The notes under the pieces are model-generated. The model ran no database searches, was not told the DNA's origin, and saw nothing but the letters and a program-made list of their open reading frames with translations. Shown piece after piece: positions 11,925 to 22,484 of a stretch of DNA of 64,000 nucleotides. Within the stretch, counting starts at the first letter, position 1; every line of letters begins with the position of its first letter. The stretch spans positions 24,489,016-24,553,015 of the forward strand of contig NC_052475.1 in assembly GCF_009730915.1 (NCBI RefSeq), in the 5' to 3' direction. Source of the DNA: Dioscorea cayenensis subsp. rotundata (taxonomy: Eukaryota; Streptophyta; Magnoliopsida; Dioscoreales; Dioscoreaceae). The translations under genes and the position numbers were made by a program.

Positions 11925-13040
11925 GAGAAGGCTGGGGTAAGGTCTGGCGTCTTAAAGTTGCCCCTCGTGTTAAACATTTTTTGTGGTTATTGTTTCATAA
12001 TGCTGTTAAGACTAATGAGTATCTCTATCATTTGAATTTGGGCCCGCAAACTATGTGTATGTTTTGCAATTTGATTATTGAGACTGTGGAGCATTTATTT
12101 CTTAATTGTCATAAGTCTCAACAAATTTGGAGCTTCTCAAGCTCGGCTATCAGGAAAACTATTAATCTGTCTGATGGGGTCTCTTCGGGCCTTTGGTTGA
12201 ATCAAGAGTTATATGGTAATGACTTTCATACTCAGTTAGTGATAGCAGCTACTTTGTGGTTTATTTGGAAAGCAAGCAACAAAATTTTCAAACTTGAGGA
12301 TTTAAATTGTCAGTTGGTTTCTAATAGGGCAATTAGGCATATCAGGGAGTATTTCTTTGTCTCTTCTCCGCTTTGGAGGAGCAACTTTATTATGAATAAT
12401 TTCACAATTACTGACAGTCCTATTTTGCTTACTGCTTCTGTTCATTCTCCAGACCTTTCCATTGCAGGTCTTGGATTTATAGTTTCATATCACAATTCCA
12501 AAATGCTTTATGCTGGTTGCTGTGGTTGCCCTGCGATCTCTGTCGAGGATGCAGCAGACAAAGCACTCTGTTTTGCTTTGCACGAAATGATCAACTAGAA
12601 TCTGAACATCAATGTCAAGACCATTCTGTCACTCAGTGCAAAACTAATAAAGGCAATTCAACAAGGATCATATTCAGAAGCCTAGAGATTGAACCTGCAG
12701 ATTCAAGTCATCAAAGGTCTCCCTGCTGAGATAGGTATCTCCTCCTTGCATTCTATCCCACCGAGCTGGAATCGGGCCCCCTCTTCTTTAGCTATTCATG
12801 GCCTTAATCACCATGAAGTGTCCCTGTTTCACCATGGCAGGGAGCTCCCAAAATGGCTGAAGAAAAATCTCAGAAACTTTGGCTTTGCTTGCCAAGTGTT
12901 TTTTTCGTTGTTTAGTTAGTGTGGTTTGGTTTCTTACATTTTTCTATTAGTGATTTATTTGTAATATTGACTGTTTGTAGACTGTTTATTTTGTTATTAA
13001 TAAAATAGTTCTATGACCTAGAGCTTTCCCTAAATAAATA

Positions 13041-13076
<36 letters not shown>

Positions 13077-13078
13077 CT
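11925..13078 (+). mobile_element. L1-type LINE 3' portion: zinc knuckle, RNase H, UTR and (AAT)n tail
   Basis: The copy begins at GKVWRLKVAPRVKHFLWLL, the usual linker before the zinc knuckle. The knuckle follows as CMFCNLIIETVEHLFLNC (about 12055-12110). Next is an RNase H-like region with GLGFIVSYHNSKMLYAGCCG and ISVEDAADKALCFALHEM (about 12465-12590). A stop at 12596 is followed by further coding-like sequence (KGLPAEIGISSLHSIPPSWN), so the C-terminus is broken. The copy ends with an AATAAA-like region and an (AAT)n tail at about 13036-13076, typical of plant L1 insertion ends. No reverse transcriptase domain is left. Confidence 0.85.
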
Positions 13079-13218
13079 TTATGTGAGATCTACTTAAAAT
13101 AAATTTCAGTGGCTTATACTAACTTCTCTGAATCATTAAATGATTTAACTATTATTGGTTTTGAGAAAAAAAAAAGTGAAAAAAATCAAAGCTACCCAAT
13201 TCTTCCACATTGCCAGGG

Positions 13219-16016
13219 TGTAATACCCTGAACCTTTACATATCTGTTGGAAAATATATTCAGGAGATACTACAGTTGGAGTAGAAATTTTCTACGAGTA
13301 ATCTTGCTGAGAAACCCCAAGTGGGACGAAGCAAAGGGACTTAAGTGTAAAAGTTTTTAAAAGATTTTTGGGTTAAAAGAGTAATAGAAAAAGGATTGAT
13401 ATAAAATATTTCTGAAACCAAGGACTGAAAGGTAAGGCGGTAGGGACCTTTTTGAAATATTGTGTTATACATCAGGGACCATTTGATAGTTTCCAAGGAC
13501 CTTTTTGAGAATACTATTTCATAATTCAGGGACCATTTGTGAGTTTTGCAGGGGACTGACTTGTAAGAAGTTAAGTTTTGAGGGACTAAATGTAAATTTT
13601 TGGCTGAAAACTTCATTGGGAGAAAAAAATCTAGACTCTTGAGTGTTCATCTTCTTCATCTCCTTCCTCATTCTTTTCCCTGCTACGATGAAACCGTGAG
13701 TTAAAAACAAAGAAAAGAAAAAAATGGGAGTGATGGAGCTTTTATGCTGATGGAGGGAGAATAGGATGAAGTATTGTTTGGTAAAGTATTGTGATGATTT
13801 ATTTATTGAGTATACTTGAATGTATGTGTGTGTGTATTTGGTGGATTTGATGAAGAAAAAAATGATTTATTTGGGTTGAAAAAAAGCATGTTTAATTATT
13901 GTAGATGATGAGTGTATGAAATTGTTTTGAGAAAACCCCAGTATTCGAGTTGAAAAATCGCTTGAAATGGAGATGAGGGTTCTGGAATTCTGTAGCAATT
14001 CTCATGTAGCACCCGAGATTAGGGTTTGGTTTGATTAATTAAGTTGATGATGATGATGATTAAGGTGTTAATGAAGATGGTTGAATTGATTTGTTGGGTT
14101 TAACCAAATTGATTTGGTTGGATCAAACCAAAGTTGAAATGATTTGGTTGAGTTGAATTGATTTGGTTAAGTTAGGGCTGATCAAATCGAGTTGAGATAG
14201 TTTGGGTTTGGGTTCGAGTTGATTTGGGCTAGGGTTTTGGGGTGAACCAAGTTGGTTCAATGGATTTTGAATAAGAATTGAGTTGGTTCAAAGCTGGTTC
14301 AGTGAAATTAAGTTTGGTTCGATCAGCAATTAAGATTGGTTCGATTGATTCAGCAGTGTTTAGCCTAAACTGAGTTTGTTTAAATACAATTGAAAGCCGA
14401 TTGGATTATGCAAGTCGGATTTTAACCGATTGGAGTGAGTGGGTCGATAAAGAGTCTATTATTATTTTTTGTATTTTTCTTTTGAGTTTTAAATATGTTA
14501 TTTATTTTTTTATTATATTATTACATTAGGGTGTTATTCGATCTTGGGAGGGAGTTTCGGTCTAGGAAGGAACCCAAGGACACAGGGTGAGTTGAGTAGT
14601 GGCTATTATTTTTAAATAATTGATTAATTATTATTATTTTTGAAATAATTATTTAATAGCTAGTATTTTGAAAATAATTGTTTAAGTATTTCTTTTTTAT
14701 CATGTTTAATTGGCGTATAATGTTGCAGTATATTTACTTGCTCGTTGATGTTCCCCGACAATCGTATTGATACATCGGGTTTTCAGTATAATTATACGTG
14801 ATTTGTGAATAGTGAAAATACATGTATATGTGATTTAATTATTCAATTCATGTATTTATTTCTATGGTTATATATGTTTTGATTTAGAATGATTTGTGAA
14901 ATCATGTGAGCATTTTTAAAATGTTTTTTACCAACAATATTTGTGGAATTGGTTTTCATTCCCCGGAATAGGAATGGTATCATGGATCTGGATTTTTCTT
15001 GGTTTTACGCATTGTTATACTTTTTGACATTGGCTTTGTGGAAATGATGTTTATTTTCAGTGATGTGAATGCTTGTCCTGGATAAGGACCATGTGATGTG
15101 ATTTATCTGATCAGTATTATTGCTACATTTACATGTTGGTTTGGATGGTGACGGCGGGCTAAGGCCCGACTACTGCGATGAGTGGGTCCCCACGTGCCAG
15201 CCCTTTAGAGGTGGCGTGGTGGACACGAGTGTTGATTTGTCCGGATCGGTGGGAGCGTAGAGCCCTGATTGGATTATACATCGGGATCCCAGAGTCAGCA
15301 CATGGGACCGATGGGCCAACGTCGAGGTTATGAAGACCTTGGCGGCTCCCAAACCCTAGTCGCGACGGCGGCTAAGTGGGGAGAGTTTTCAGTCGTGGAA
15401 ATGAGAATGGTTTTTATATTACTTGCTATTTTTGGGTTGTGATGAGAGCGAGCCCATTGTCGCTTCTTGAGGAGGCGAGTCTCTCACAACAATTTGGATT
15501 TTCTTAGAAAATTGATTTGATATTGATTTGTGATGAATTTATGTTTCAAAAGTTCTTTAAAAATGTATTTTTGCTAGAATTACAGTATTTTTGGAAAAGT
15601 TGGAAAAATTATTTGAAAAAGTTGGTATTTATATACTTTATATATCATCGTATTTGAGTATTTGAAATTATTAAGCCACTACTCGAATAACCGAATGTCT
15701 TTAGAATCTGCAGGGAGCAAGACCCTAGATTGCTCGTTCAAGTTTAGAGCTAGTCGGGGTTAAGTCCAAAGACTGCGATGGGTCCCATACTTTTCTTTAT
15801 ATTTGTTGGTATCGTGATCTTAGTAGCGGTTGATCCTCAAATTTGAGTTATTATATTTGTTGTATTTACGTATTTGAATCCTGCAGATTGGTGTAAAGTT
15901 AGTAAATTGTAATTTGTAAGTCTGATTGTTTCTGAGAGGTGTCAGGTTTCCAGTTAAAAAGAAATTTTTAACTGATGGGTGCCACATTTACCTCGGTAGA
16001 AGGGGTGGGTGTGACA
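13219..16016 (+). mobile_element. Solo LTR, 2.8 kb, probably Ty3/gypsy
   Basis: The element starts TGTAATACCC and ends GGTGTGACA. Both sides carry the same 5-bp target duplication CAGGG (13214-13218 and 16017-16021). There is no primer-binding site, polyprotein or second LTR, so this is a single LTR left by recombination between two. Its length and a GC-rich block near 15150-15380 fit the long LTRs of gypsy-type elements. Repeated phrases such as 'agggacc.tttt' and 'cagggaccatttg' occur near 13440-13540. Orientation is inferred from the TGTAA start and GTGTGACA end. Confidence 0.8.
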
Positions 16017-16021
16017 CAGGG

Positions 16022-16300
16022 AATCCAACATTTCTGGCGATTCAGATCCTAATCCTGCTCTAGAGTAGAGTTCTCACCGTCAGCTCTGCTGACTTGCACT
16101 CCCATGTTGGTGCTTTCGCTTTTCATACTGCTTTTATCTTCTCGCTCTTTGTTTTTCCTTATTATGTATCTTGTAAAGACTTGTCTTGCACCTCTCGGTG
16201 AGAATTTCATGCATTCTCTCTCTATCTATACTGTATTTTTTCGCAGTGTTTTATTTTCAATAAATTTGTACTTTTATCCACTTTATAAAACAAAAAATCT
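16022..16300 (+). mobile_element. LINE 3' end, adjoining the solo LTR
   Basis: The first codons read ESNISGDSDPNPALE then stop at about 16067, followed by a pyrimidine-rich 3' UTR. That UTR ends in the family signature 'tcaataaatttgtacttttatccactttataaaac' at about 16257-16291, comparable to the 3' end at 22270-22320. The LTR target site lies directly at the left edge, so the LTR probably inserted into this LINE. Confidence 0.6.
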
Positions 16301-17100
16301 TCCGCATTGCGCAAGTCAAAGAACAGCCTACAAAACCATGTTCCAGTTTGGCTCTTCCACATTGATGTACTCTTTAACTCTTTCATGACCATACAACTGT
16401 AAGACCATGGCTATATCTAAATGCCAACTGACCACATGTTATTCATATCTCAGCATTAAAGTACTTCAATATATTTTAGATACAGTTTCAAATTACTTTC
16501 CTTCAGAACTGTTCAAAATAGAAATTAGTTCCCGGTCACTTCAAAAAAGATCTTTATTTAATTAGTAAACTGATTCTTTGTGGTCAAACATTGCTTTTCA
16601 ATTCCACAATGTAAGGCGTTTCTTCAACCTCATCCACACAAGTCCACAAATAATATGAAGCAGGTTTCATTAAAAAGTCTAATGCAGAGAATTAGGAATT
16701 GTCTAGAATTAATTGCAGTTGGTAGATAGGCGTTCTTTTCTTGGTTCAATTTTACAATTAACAATAACAAACACAACAGCCAACTTAATTAAACATGATT
16801 GTATCTATAGACTAATTGAATTAATGAGAGCAATGAAATTAATATTATCTACCATTTTCCTTCTTATATAATCTGGAGACCAATCTTCTTCTTTCCTATA
16901 TTAGAGCAACCAACTTATACAAGACTCACAACCATTTATAAATTTGATAATTATATATGTAGACAGTTGACAATGTCTATTGTACATATTTCATGATCAA
17001 GATAAAATAAAACCACTCAAATTTCTTCTTGACTCATTCAAGCAATCAGTTAAACATGGCAGAGATAATCTTAATATAATAATGTTAGCGAGTGTTTGAC
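16300..17100. other. Intergenic DNA, nothing recognised
   Basis: Moderately AT-rich sequence with no coding signature, structural RNA or repeat family that I can support. It forms the upstream region of the small gene at 17153. Confidence 0.4.
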
Positions 17101-17152
17101 CCAAGGCCTTTATTTACAACACAAGAATGAAGGTGATCATCATTGGACAAAG

Positions 17153-17412
17153 ATGAAGTTCTCTTCTCTCATTCAGTCTCTCCTTCTCATGTTTATCTTG
17201 TTGTGCTTCCTCATCCTTGAGTTCCAAGTAGCCAATGGAGGTCTAATTCATTCTTATATATTTTGGTAAGAGTTTTGACATCTTATCACATGTAATGGTT
17301 TCTAAAATCCTGAAAAATGTCTGCAGGTAGGATGGAGAGGATACTGGGTGGTCGCATTGGGGAACAGCCTCCTTCTCCTCAGGGAAAAGATGGAATACAT
17401 AACAACGACTGA
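17153..17412 (+). CDS. Candidate small secreted signalling-peptide precursor (57 aa)
   Basis: A candidate two-exon gene. Exon 1, 17153-17240, encodes 29 residues plus one base: MKFSSLIQSLLLMFILLCFL then ILEFQVANG, a textbook signal peptide with a likely cleavage around VANG. The donor is GGAG|GTCTAA. The acceptor TGTCTGCAG gives exon 2 at 17327-17412, whose 28 residues are cysteine-free and end EQPPSPQGKDGIHNND then stop. A Pro/Gly-rich end with His-Asn close to the C-terminus resembles CLE (P.G.D.IHN) or PIP (PSP.G..H) peptide hormones. Neither consensus fits fully, so the family is not assigned. The frame joins cleanly across the intron, and exon 1 relatives lie at 10.3 and 11.2 kb. The gene stops just before a copy of the LRK10-like gene flank. 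Confidence 0.45.
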
Positions 17413-17417
17413 GAGCT

Positions 17418-18720
17418 GTTTAGTATGATTCAAATTCATGCAACCTGATCCCTTAACAAAAAGAAAGAGTTATATGTTTAAATGACAATTCCAAATTGCA
17501 GCTTGTTATTTTTGATCCATTTTGTTGATAGCTGAGTAATTTGCTCTGTTCTATTGACCAGATCATTGTTTTTTATCAACCTTTTATAAATAAATAAATA
17601 AATAAATAAATCAAAATAATATGCTCTGTTTTTAATCTAACTTGCCGGGAGAAAATCTTTCTCTTGAAATTTAATCCTTGAAATCTTGTACTTGATATTG
17701 GAAACTCAGAGAGAATTCTTTGTGAATTATGCATGGTATTATAATTCAAGTGCTTGCAACCTGATCTCTGAAGTACAGCAGCGATTATCTCTTTTTTAAG
17801 CTATTAAGCTATTTTCTGCTCATGTTATATTTTTCTTAAATGATATGATTTATCTGGAGGAGCAGCGGCCAAGTTGACCGCATGAAGGATGGCATTCTTT
17901 TTGAGTGGTTATATCTTATTGTCTCTGTATTTGGACCGATATGCCGTTCTTTTTATTCTCTTGTAATGTAATTTTTTTTATTTTATTTCATATTTTTTTA
18001 TAAAAGTGACAAATATTATACTATAAAAGATTGTCAGAAAGATATACAATTATGATGATTTACTAATTATGTTGGCTTAACAAATCCTATGGATTTACGA
18101 TGTGAGGTGAGTTAATACACATGATAATGACGCTCTGCTCCAAACATCCAAAATAATATATCCATAAGTACAACTCCACAATAGTAAATCTCCAGTTTGT
18201 AACCTTGAAAAAGTAAAAAATATGACATTTTTTTTAAAATGATCTAATGAACAGTGGAAAATTATAGTACTTTTACAGTATTTTTGGATGCAACCCATGG
18301 ATTTAATTTTGCGTCACTCATCCCATTCAAGTGATTTACCACGGGACAATTTAATGATGGTCAATGTATTTATCCTTTTATCTAATGCATGAGATTTGTT
18401 GTTAATATAAAAAATAATTAATTTATTTTAACAAAATGTGATGAAAAATCGCATCAATGATAAGTTAATATATATATACATAATTGACTTAGAAGTCATC
18501 ATAGACTTAATTTGCAAGGAACACTTATGTGCGAAAATGAAGTGAGAAAATGGCTTAAGTGGTCACCTGGTTTGGCTGACTAGAAGTCATCAGACGTAAT
18601 TTTTGATGGGACGATTAATGCATTAGCCATTGCCACACAAGTACCAATCATCACTTGCAGAAAGGCAAATTTCCTAGAAACCTCAGTAATGACCGACTCT
18701 TTATCTGTTGCGTGTGGAAA
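17418..18720 (+). repeat. Copy 1 of the LRK10-like gene downstream flank and intergenic unit
   Basis: The stretch from 'tatgattcaaattcatgcaacctgatc' through 'gtatttggaccgatatg' (about 17424-17945) matches 34290-34880, directly downstream of the first receptor kinase, and 22485-23060. The right part (18480-18720; 'accaatcatcacttgc', 'cctagaaacctcagtaatgaccgactctttatc') matches the promoter-side sequence at 29150-29235 and 23570-23680. No kinase coding sequence remains beside this copy. Confidence 0.7.
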
Positions 18721-19026
18721 AAACACGGTATTAGTGGGACAATTCATTCAACACTCAGTATCAATATCACAATATCTACCAATGGTATAATGAATAGGTA
18801 TTGCAAAAACAATATATAACTAATCTTATATGAATAAAATAAAAGACATTAATTTAATGTGATTCTATTAAAAACAAGCCTACATCCACGGGAGAACAAT
18901 GCGCTTTACTATATCATGAAAAATAATAAGAGTACCAGAATAAAAAAAAAAAGGCATAAAACTATAAGAGGGTTACCAAGCTTTAAAAACTAGACTTACC
19001 TCAAAATCTCTAAGTTTGGGGGTATT
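18720..19026. other. Short unassigned stretch with a polypurine tract at its right end
   Basis: Mostly AT-rich. The last bases, 'aatctctaagtttgggggta' and onward, form the polypurine tract expected just before the 3' LTR of Athila/Tat-type elements. A little internal retrotransposon sequence is therefore present. Confidence 0.5.
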
Positions 19027-20209
19027 TGATGAGTATAATTTGCACTTAATATATAGACATTCTTTAACTCATAATGAATTAAATTTGAATTATTTTAAAC
19101 CAATTTTACTCCTAATTTTAGTATTATTGCATTGTAGGAAAGAAAGAGAATGATTCGAACGAAGAACATGTAAAGGCATAAGATTGGAGAAAGAAGAGCA
19201 AAGTTTCAACAAAGAGGGAACAAGCAAAACAGAAAATCTAGCACCTAGGCGCTAGCATGCAGCGCTTAGGCGCTACAACATTAAGAGGTGCAAAACAGAA
19301 ATATAGCGCCTAGGCGCTACAGTCTTTGGCGCCTAGGCGCTACCCCGATTTTTTATGTTATAAAAGAGGATAGGGTTGAGACGAAAAGAGGAGGAGGAAT
19401 TTCGGAGATCAAGAGACTGGGAGCGAAGATTCGGCGCGGATTCATTGTCAGGCTTTAGTTTTTAGTTTTTCCTTGATTATTTGATTATGAACCTTATTTA
19501 TATGTCGAACTTTGCAATTATTATGTTCTAAATACTTTTTCTAGGGCTGCGATGTAGCCAGACTATGAAATCCTAGATTCATCTTTGTTCAATTTAATTG
19601 ATGCTTGTTTCAAGACTATGTTGGATATTTTAATCTATGCTTAATGCTTGTGATTGCTTGATCACCAATTGCATGATTATTAATTTGATTTGAGACCGAG
19701 AGGTGATAATTGAATTAGGTCTTAGTTGAAATATTATACAATCATCATAAGATAGAGATATTTATGAGGTTGTATGCATCATTATAAATTTCTAGAGCTT
19801 AATGAGTTCCATAGGTTCACAGTTATCTCAGAGATGATGTTAACTTATCTAGTGGAATATGCTATTGATGCTTGAGAAAGATCAATATGTAATTTAGGAA
19901 AATTTGATGACAACATAAGAAACAAACATTGATTGATTGAATTAGATGATCTAGGTGGAATTAGTCTAGGTGAACTCGGAAACCCTAGAATATCCTTGAC
20001 ATTGATTTCTCCTTAGCTCTTTCTCTCTCTCTCTAGTCCTTGAATTAGATTTCCTAAATTAAACCTCTTCAATTTCATTAATCAAGTAGAATTAGGGTTA
20101 GTAATTTTGGTAATTAATAAACTCAATCCTCGTGGGAACGATACTCTCTTATCATTATATTACTTGTTTGAGATAGCGTATACTTGCGTTATATAAATCA
20201 TAATCAACA
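19027..20209 (+). mobile_element. Athila/Tat-like 3' LTR
   Basis: The LTR begins TGATGAGTATAATTTGCAC directly after a polypurine tract and ends near '...aaatcataatcaaca'. It carries features common in long gypsy LTRs, such as 'cctcgtgggaacgatactct' near 20130 and 'gttataaaagaggatag' near 19356 as a probable TATA region. No matching 5' LTR or polyprotein is present, so only the 3' end survives. Four copies of a 16-bp palindrome-like motif lie at 19239-19342. Confidence 0.65.
19239..19342. repeat. Array of four 16-bp palindromes
   Basis: TAGCGCCTAGGCGCTA at 19304-19319 is a perfect palindrome. Near-copies lie at 19239-19254, 19260-19275 and 19327-19342, each with one or two changes. They sit upstream of the presumed TATA region of the LTR, where an enhancer or transcription-factor site would be expected. 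A role is not shown. Confidence 0.85.
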
Positions 20210-20256
20210 AGTTTTCCTCATCTCTGGTGAGGATTTCAGTATGTTATTTACTTTTA
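20210..20256 (+). mobile_element. LINE 3' UTR, left piece
   Basis: The sequence 'tctctggtgaggatttcag' matches the LINE 3' UTR at 16193-16212 ('ctctcggtgagaatttcat'). The right piece resumes at 22236, after the PIF-type element, and ends with the LINE terminal signature. Confidence 0.5.
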
Positions 20257-22232
20257 GGGCCTGTTTGGGTACCACTAAATTCCATAGGAATGATGGTCAT
20301 TCCTATGAAATTTAGTATTATGTAGGAAATTATAATAAGGGGTGTTTGGATACTATTTTGATAGTATAAAATTACTATGGAATCATATGATTCCATAGTA
20401 ATTTGTAAAAGAGGTGACCCCAAAATATTTTTTCCCTATACATTTCGGGCCAGAGTGTTCATTGGGAAATTATAAAACCTCCTTCTCCGCTTAGGCCTTC
20501 TTGTCCACCTTGAGCTGTGTCGACCTTCTCTCCATCTCGCTCGTCCACTCCGATCCGCTCTGCCCTTTTCTCCATCTCTCTCATCCACCCCGATCTATGG
20601 TGGTGACCTTCTCTCCATCTCTTTTGCCCACCCCGATTCGCGCCTGCGGCCATCTCTCCATCTCTCTCGTCCAGCCCGAACCCCTCCACCCATTCTGTCC
20701 ATATCTCTCGTCCATCCCCGATCTGTGGTGGCGACCTTCTCTCCATCTCTTTCGCCCACCCCGATCCTCGCCGGTGGCCTTCTCTCCATCTCTCTTGTCC
20801 AGCATGATCCCCTCCACCATTCTGTCCATCTCTCTCATCTTCTGTCCATCTCTCTCGTCCGCCGGCCTTCCAGCCTAATCCGCTCTGGCCTTCTCTCTCG
20901 GTTTCAATGTCGCCAGCTTCACGATCACCTTACTTCTTTACCATTCCTCCAGGCCTCTTTTCTATTCATGATTAGATCTCCATTTTATGTTGATATTCGC
21001 AAGAAAGAGTTTTGACGTGGATTGGCAAGAAAGAGTTTGAAAATGGTTATTTTTCTTCTGTGGATGAAATGATGTCTGGTTTGATTTGCATATTGTTCGT
21101 TGTTGTGCTACTTTTCTATTAGCATCCAAAGCTGAAAATCTAAAGTCATAAGATCAAGGAAATGGATAATTAGGCTAGTTTTAGTATTCTGTTTCATCTT
21201 GAATGTTGAAAGACCCAAAATTGTTTGATGCTTGGTTTATCAGTGTTTTTCTTACTTCATCATCTTCTGATCCTTAGTTTATCATTGTTTTCAATACTCG
21301 TGTAATTGTATGTTTTCTTTGGATTGGGTTTATACTATCCTTTGTATGTTTTCAATACTCATGTAATGGTCGTCCTTATGGTCGTTGAAGGTCTCAAATT
21401 AATTAGCTGGAGACACTGGAGAGTGTAAAAAAAATGAAAGCATTTCAATGCACAGTAATATGTGTTCCTTAGAGACCTGTATGGTGGGTGTGTGATGTTG
21501 CATCATCTTATTTAATTAAATGAATGTGTTTGCATATTTCCTTATTGCTAACATTCTTATATTCCTACATAGATTGCAATGCCTATAATATATGATATTC
21601 TGTCCTGCCGGATGTGTCCTTGGAGAAATAATTTGTTCTTTTATAGCAACAAGAGGTGTAGTTTAAAGTTGATACAACTTTATATTTTTATCAAGTGGCA
21701 GGTTGTCACAGTTGAAAAGAAAATATCATATGCCCAAATGTAGTAACACTTTCTTGCTTGCTAAAATCAATTAAGATTGATGTGCTGCAATTTAGTAGTC
21801 CAAATTCAGGAAACTTTCATTCTTCTTGGCCAACCCTGCACTATAGACAAGGGTAATGGTATGATGAATGTTTGTTTTAGAGTGTTGGTTGGGTAATGAA
21901 TGGTGTAAGATGATGCAAAATCACATTAACCCCATTAGTGTGCTATCTGTGATCTATTTTGTGTATTCTTTCTCCATTATAAAATGTTGGTTTAGGAAGC
22001 AAAGATTGATAATGGTACATAAAATTTTCATTTTGCCAGCATGACTTATAAATCTTTTGATAGTTGATGCACGAAAGTTGATCTCATCGAATTCCTATGG
22101 AAAAAAATTTCTATGCACATCCAAACACCATTATGTAGGAATTTTTCCCATAATAAATTCCACCGGAATCATATTTGAATTCTATGTAATAAAATTCCTA
22201 TGGAAAAATTTATTATGCATCCAAACAGGCTC
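20257..22232. mobile_element. PIF/Harbinger-type DNA transposon, non-autonomous, 1976 bp
   Basis: Terminal inverted repeats GGGCCTGTTTGG (20257-20268) and CCAAACAGGCTC (22221-22232) are bounded by TTA duplications (20254-20256 and 22233-22235), the hallmark of PIF/Harbinger/Tourist elements. A second inverted pair lies inside it (ggggtgtttgga at 20339-20350; tccaaacacc at about 22120-22129). No transposase motif was found. The interior holds a GC-rich minisatellite (20520-20870), then AT-rich, intron-like DNA. It is probably a deletion derivative moved by a transposase from elsewhere. It sits inside a LINE 3' UTR. Confidence 0.75.
20520..20872. repeat. GC-rich minisatellite inside the PIF-type element
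   Basis: The unit 'ttctctccatctct.tcg.cca.cccgat' recurs about seven times with variation. A longer period near 127 bp is also visible ('ccccgatct.tggtgg.gaccttctctcc' near 20589 and 20716). Open frames exist on both strands, but they only reflect this repeat. Confidence 0.75.
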
Positions 22233-22235
22233 TTA

Positions 22236-22330
22236 GCCTTTTTCTTGTCACGACTTTTCTACTCAGTACCTCTCTCTTCTTTTTTTAATAAATTGGTGGT
22301 TTATCCACTTTATTCAAAACAAACTAACAA
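22236..22330 (+). mobile_element. LINE 3' UTR, right piece
   Basis: This continues the LINE tail broken by the PIF-type element. It ends in 'aataaattggtggtttatccactttattcaaaac' (about 22287-22320), the same terminal signature as at 16257 and 7645 (minus). Confidence 0.6.
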
Positions 22331-22484
22331 ACACCTTCTCTTTTTCTCTAAAACTTACTTTGTTGTGTGTAACATTGTAAGAGGATTTTTTTGTATCGTA
22401 AAAGGGTTTAGCATTCACCTTTGACACACGTTATAATTAAGGGGCTAATTCTCTTTTTAGGAAAGTATTTTTCTGCCTAGAATC

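Noticed and set aside
20459..21015. Several overlapping frames on both strands, 60-125 codons
   Set aside because: All derive from the minisatellite in the PIF-type element, where any frame stays open.
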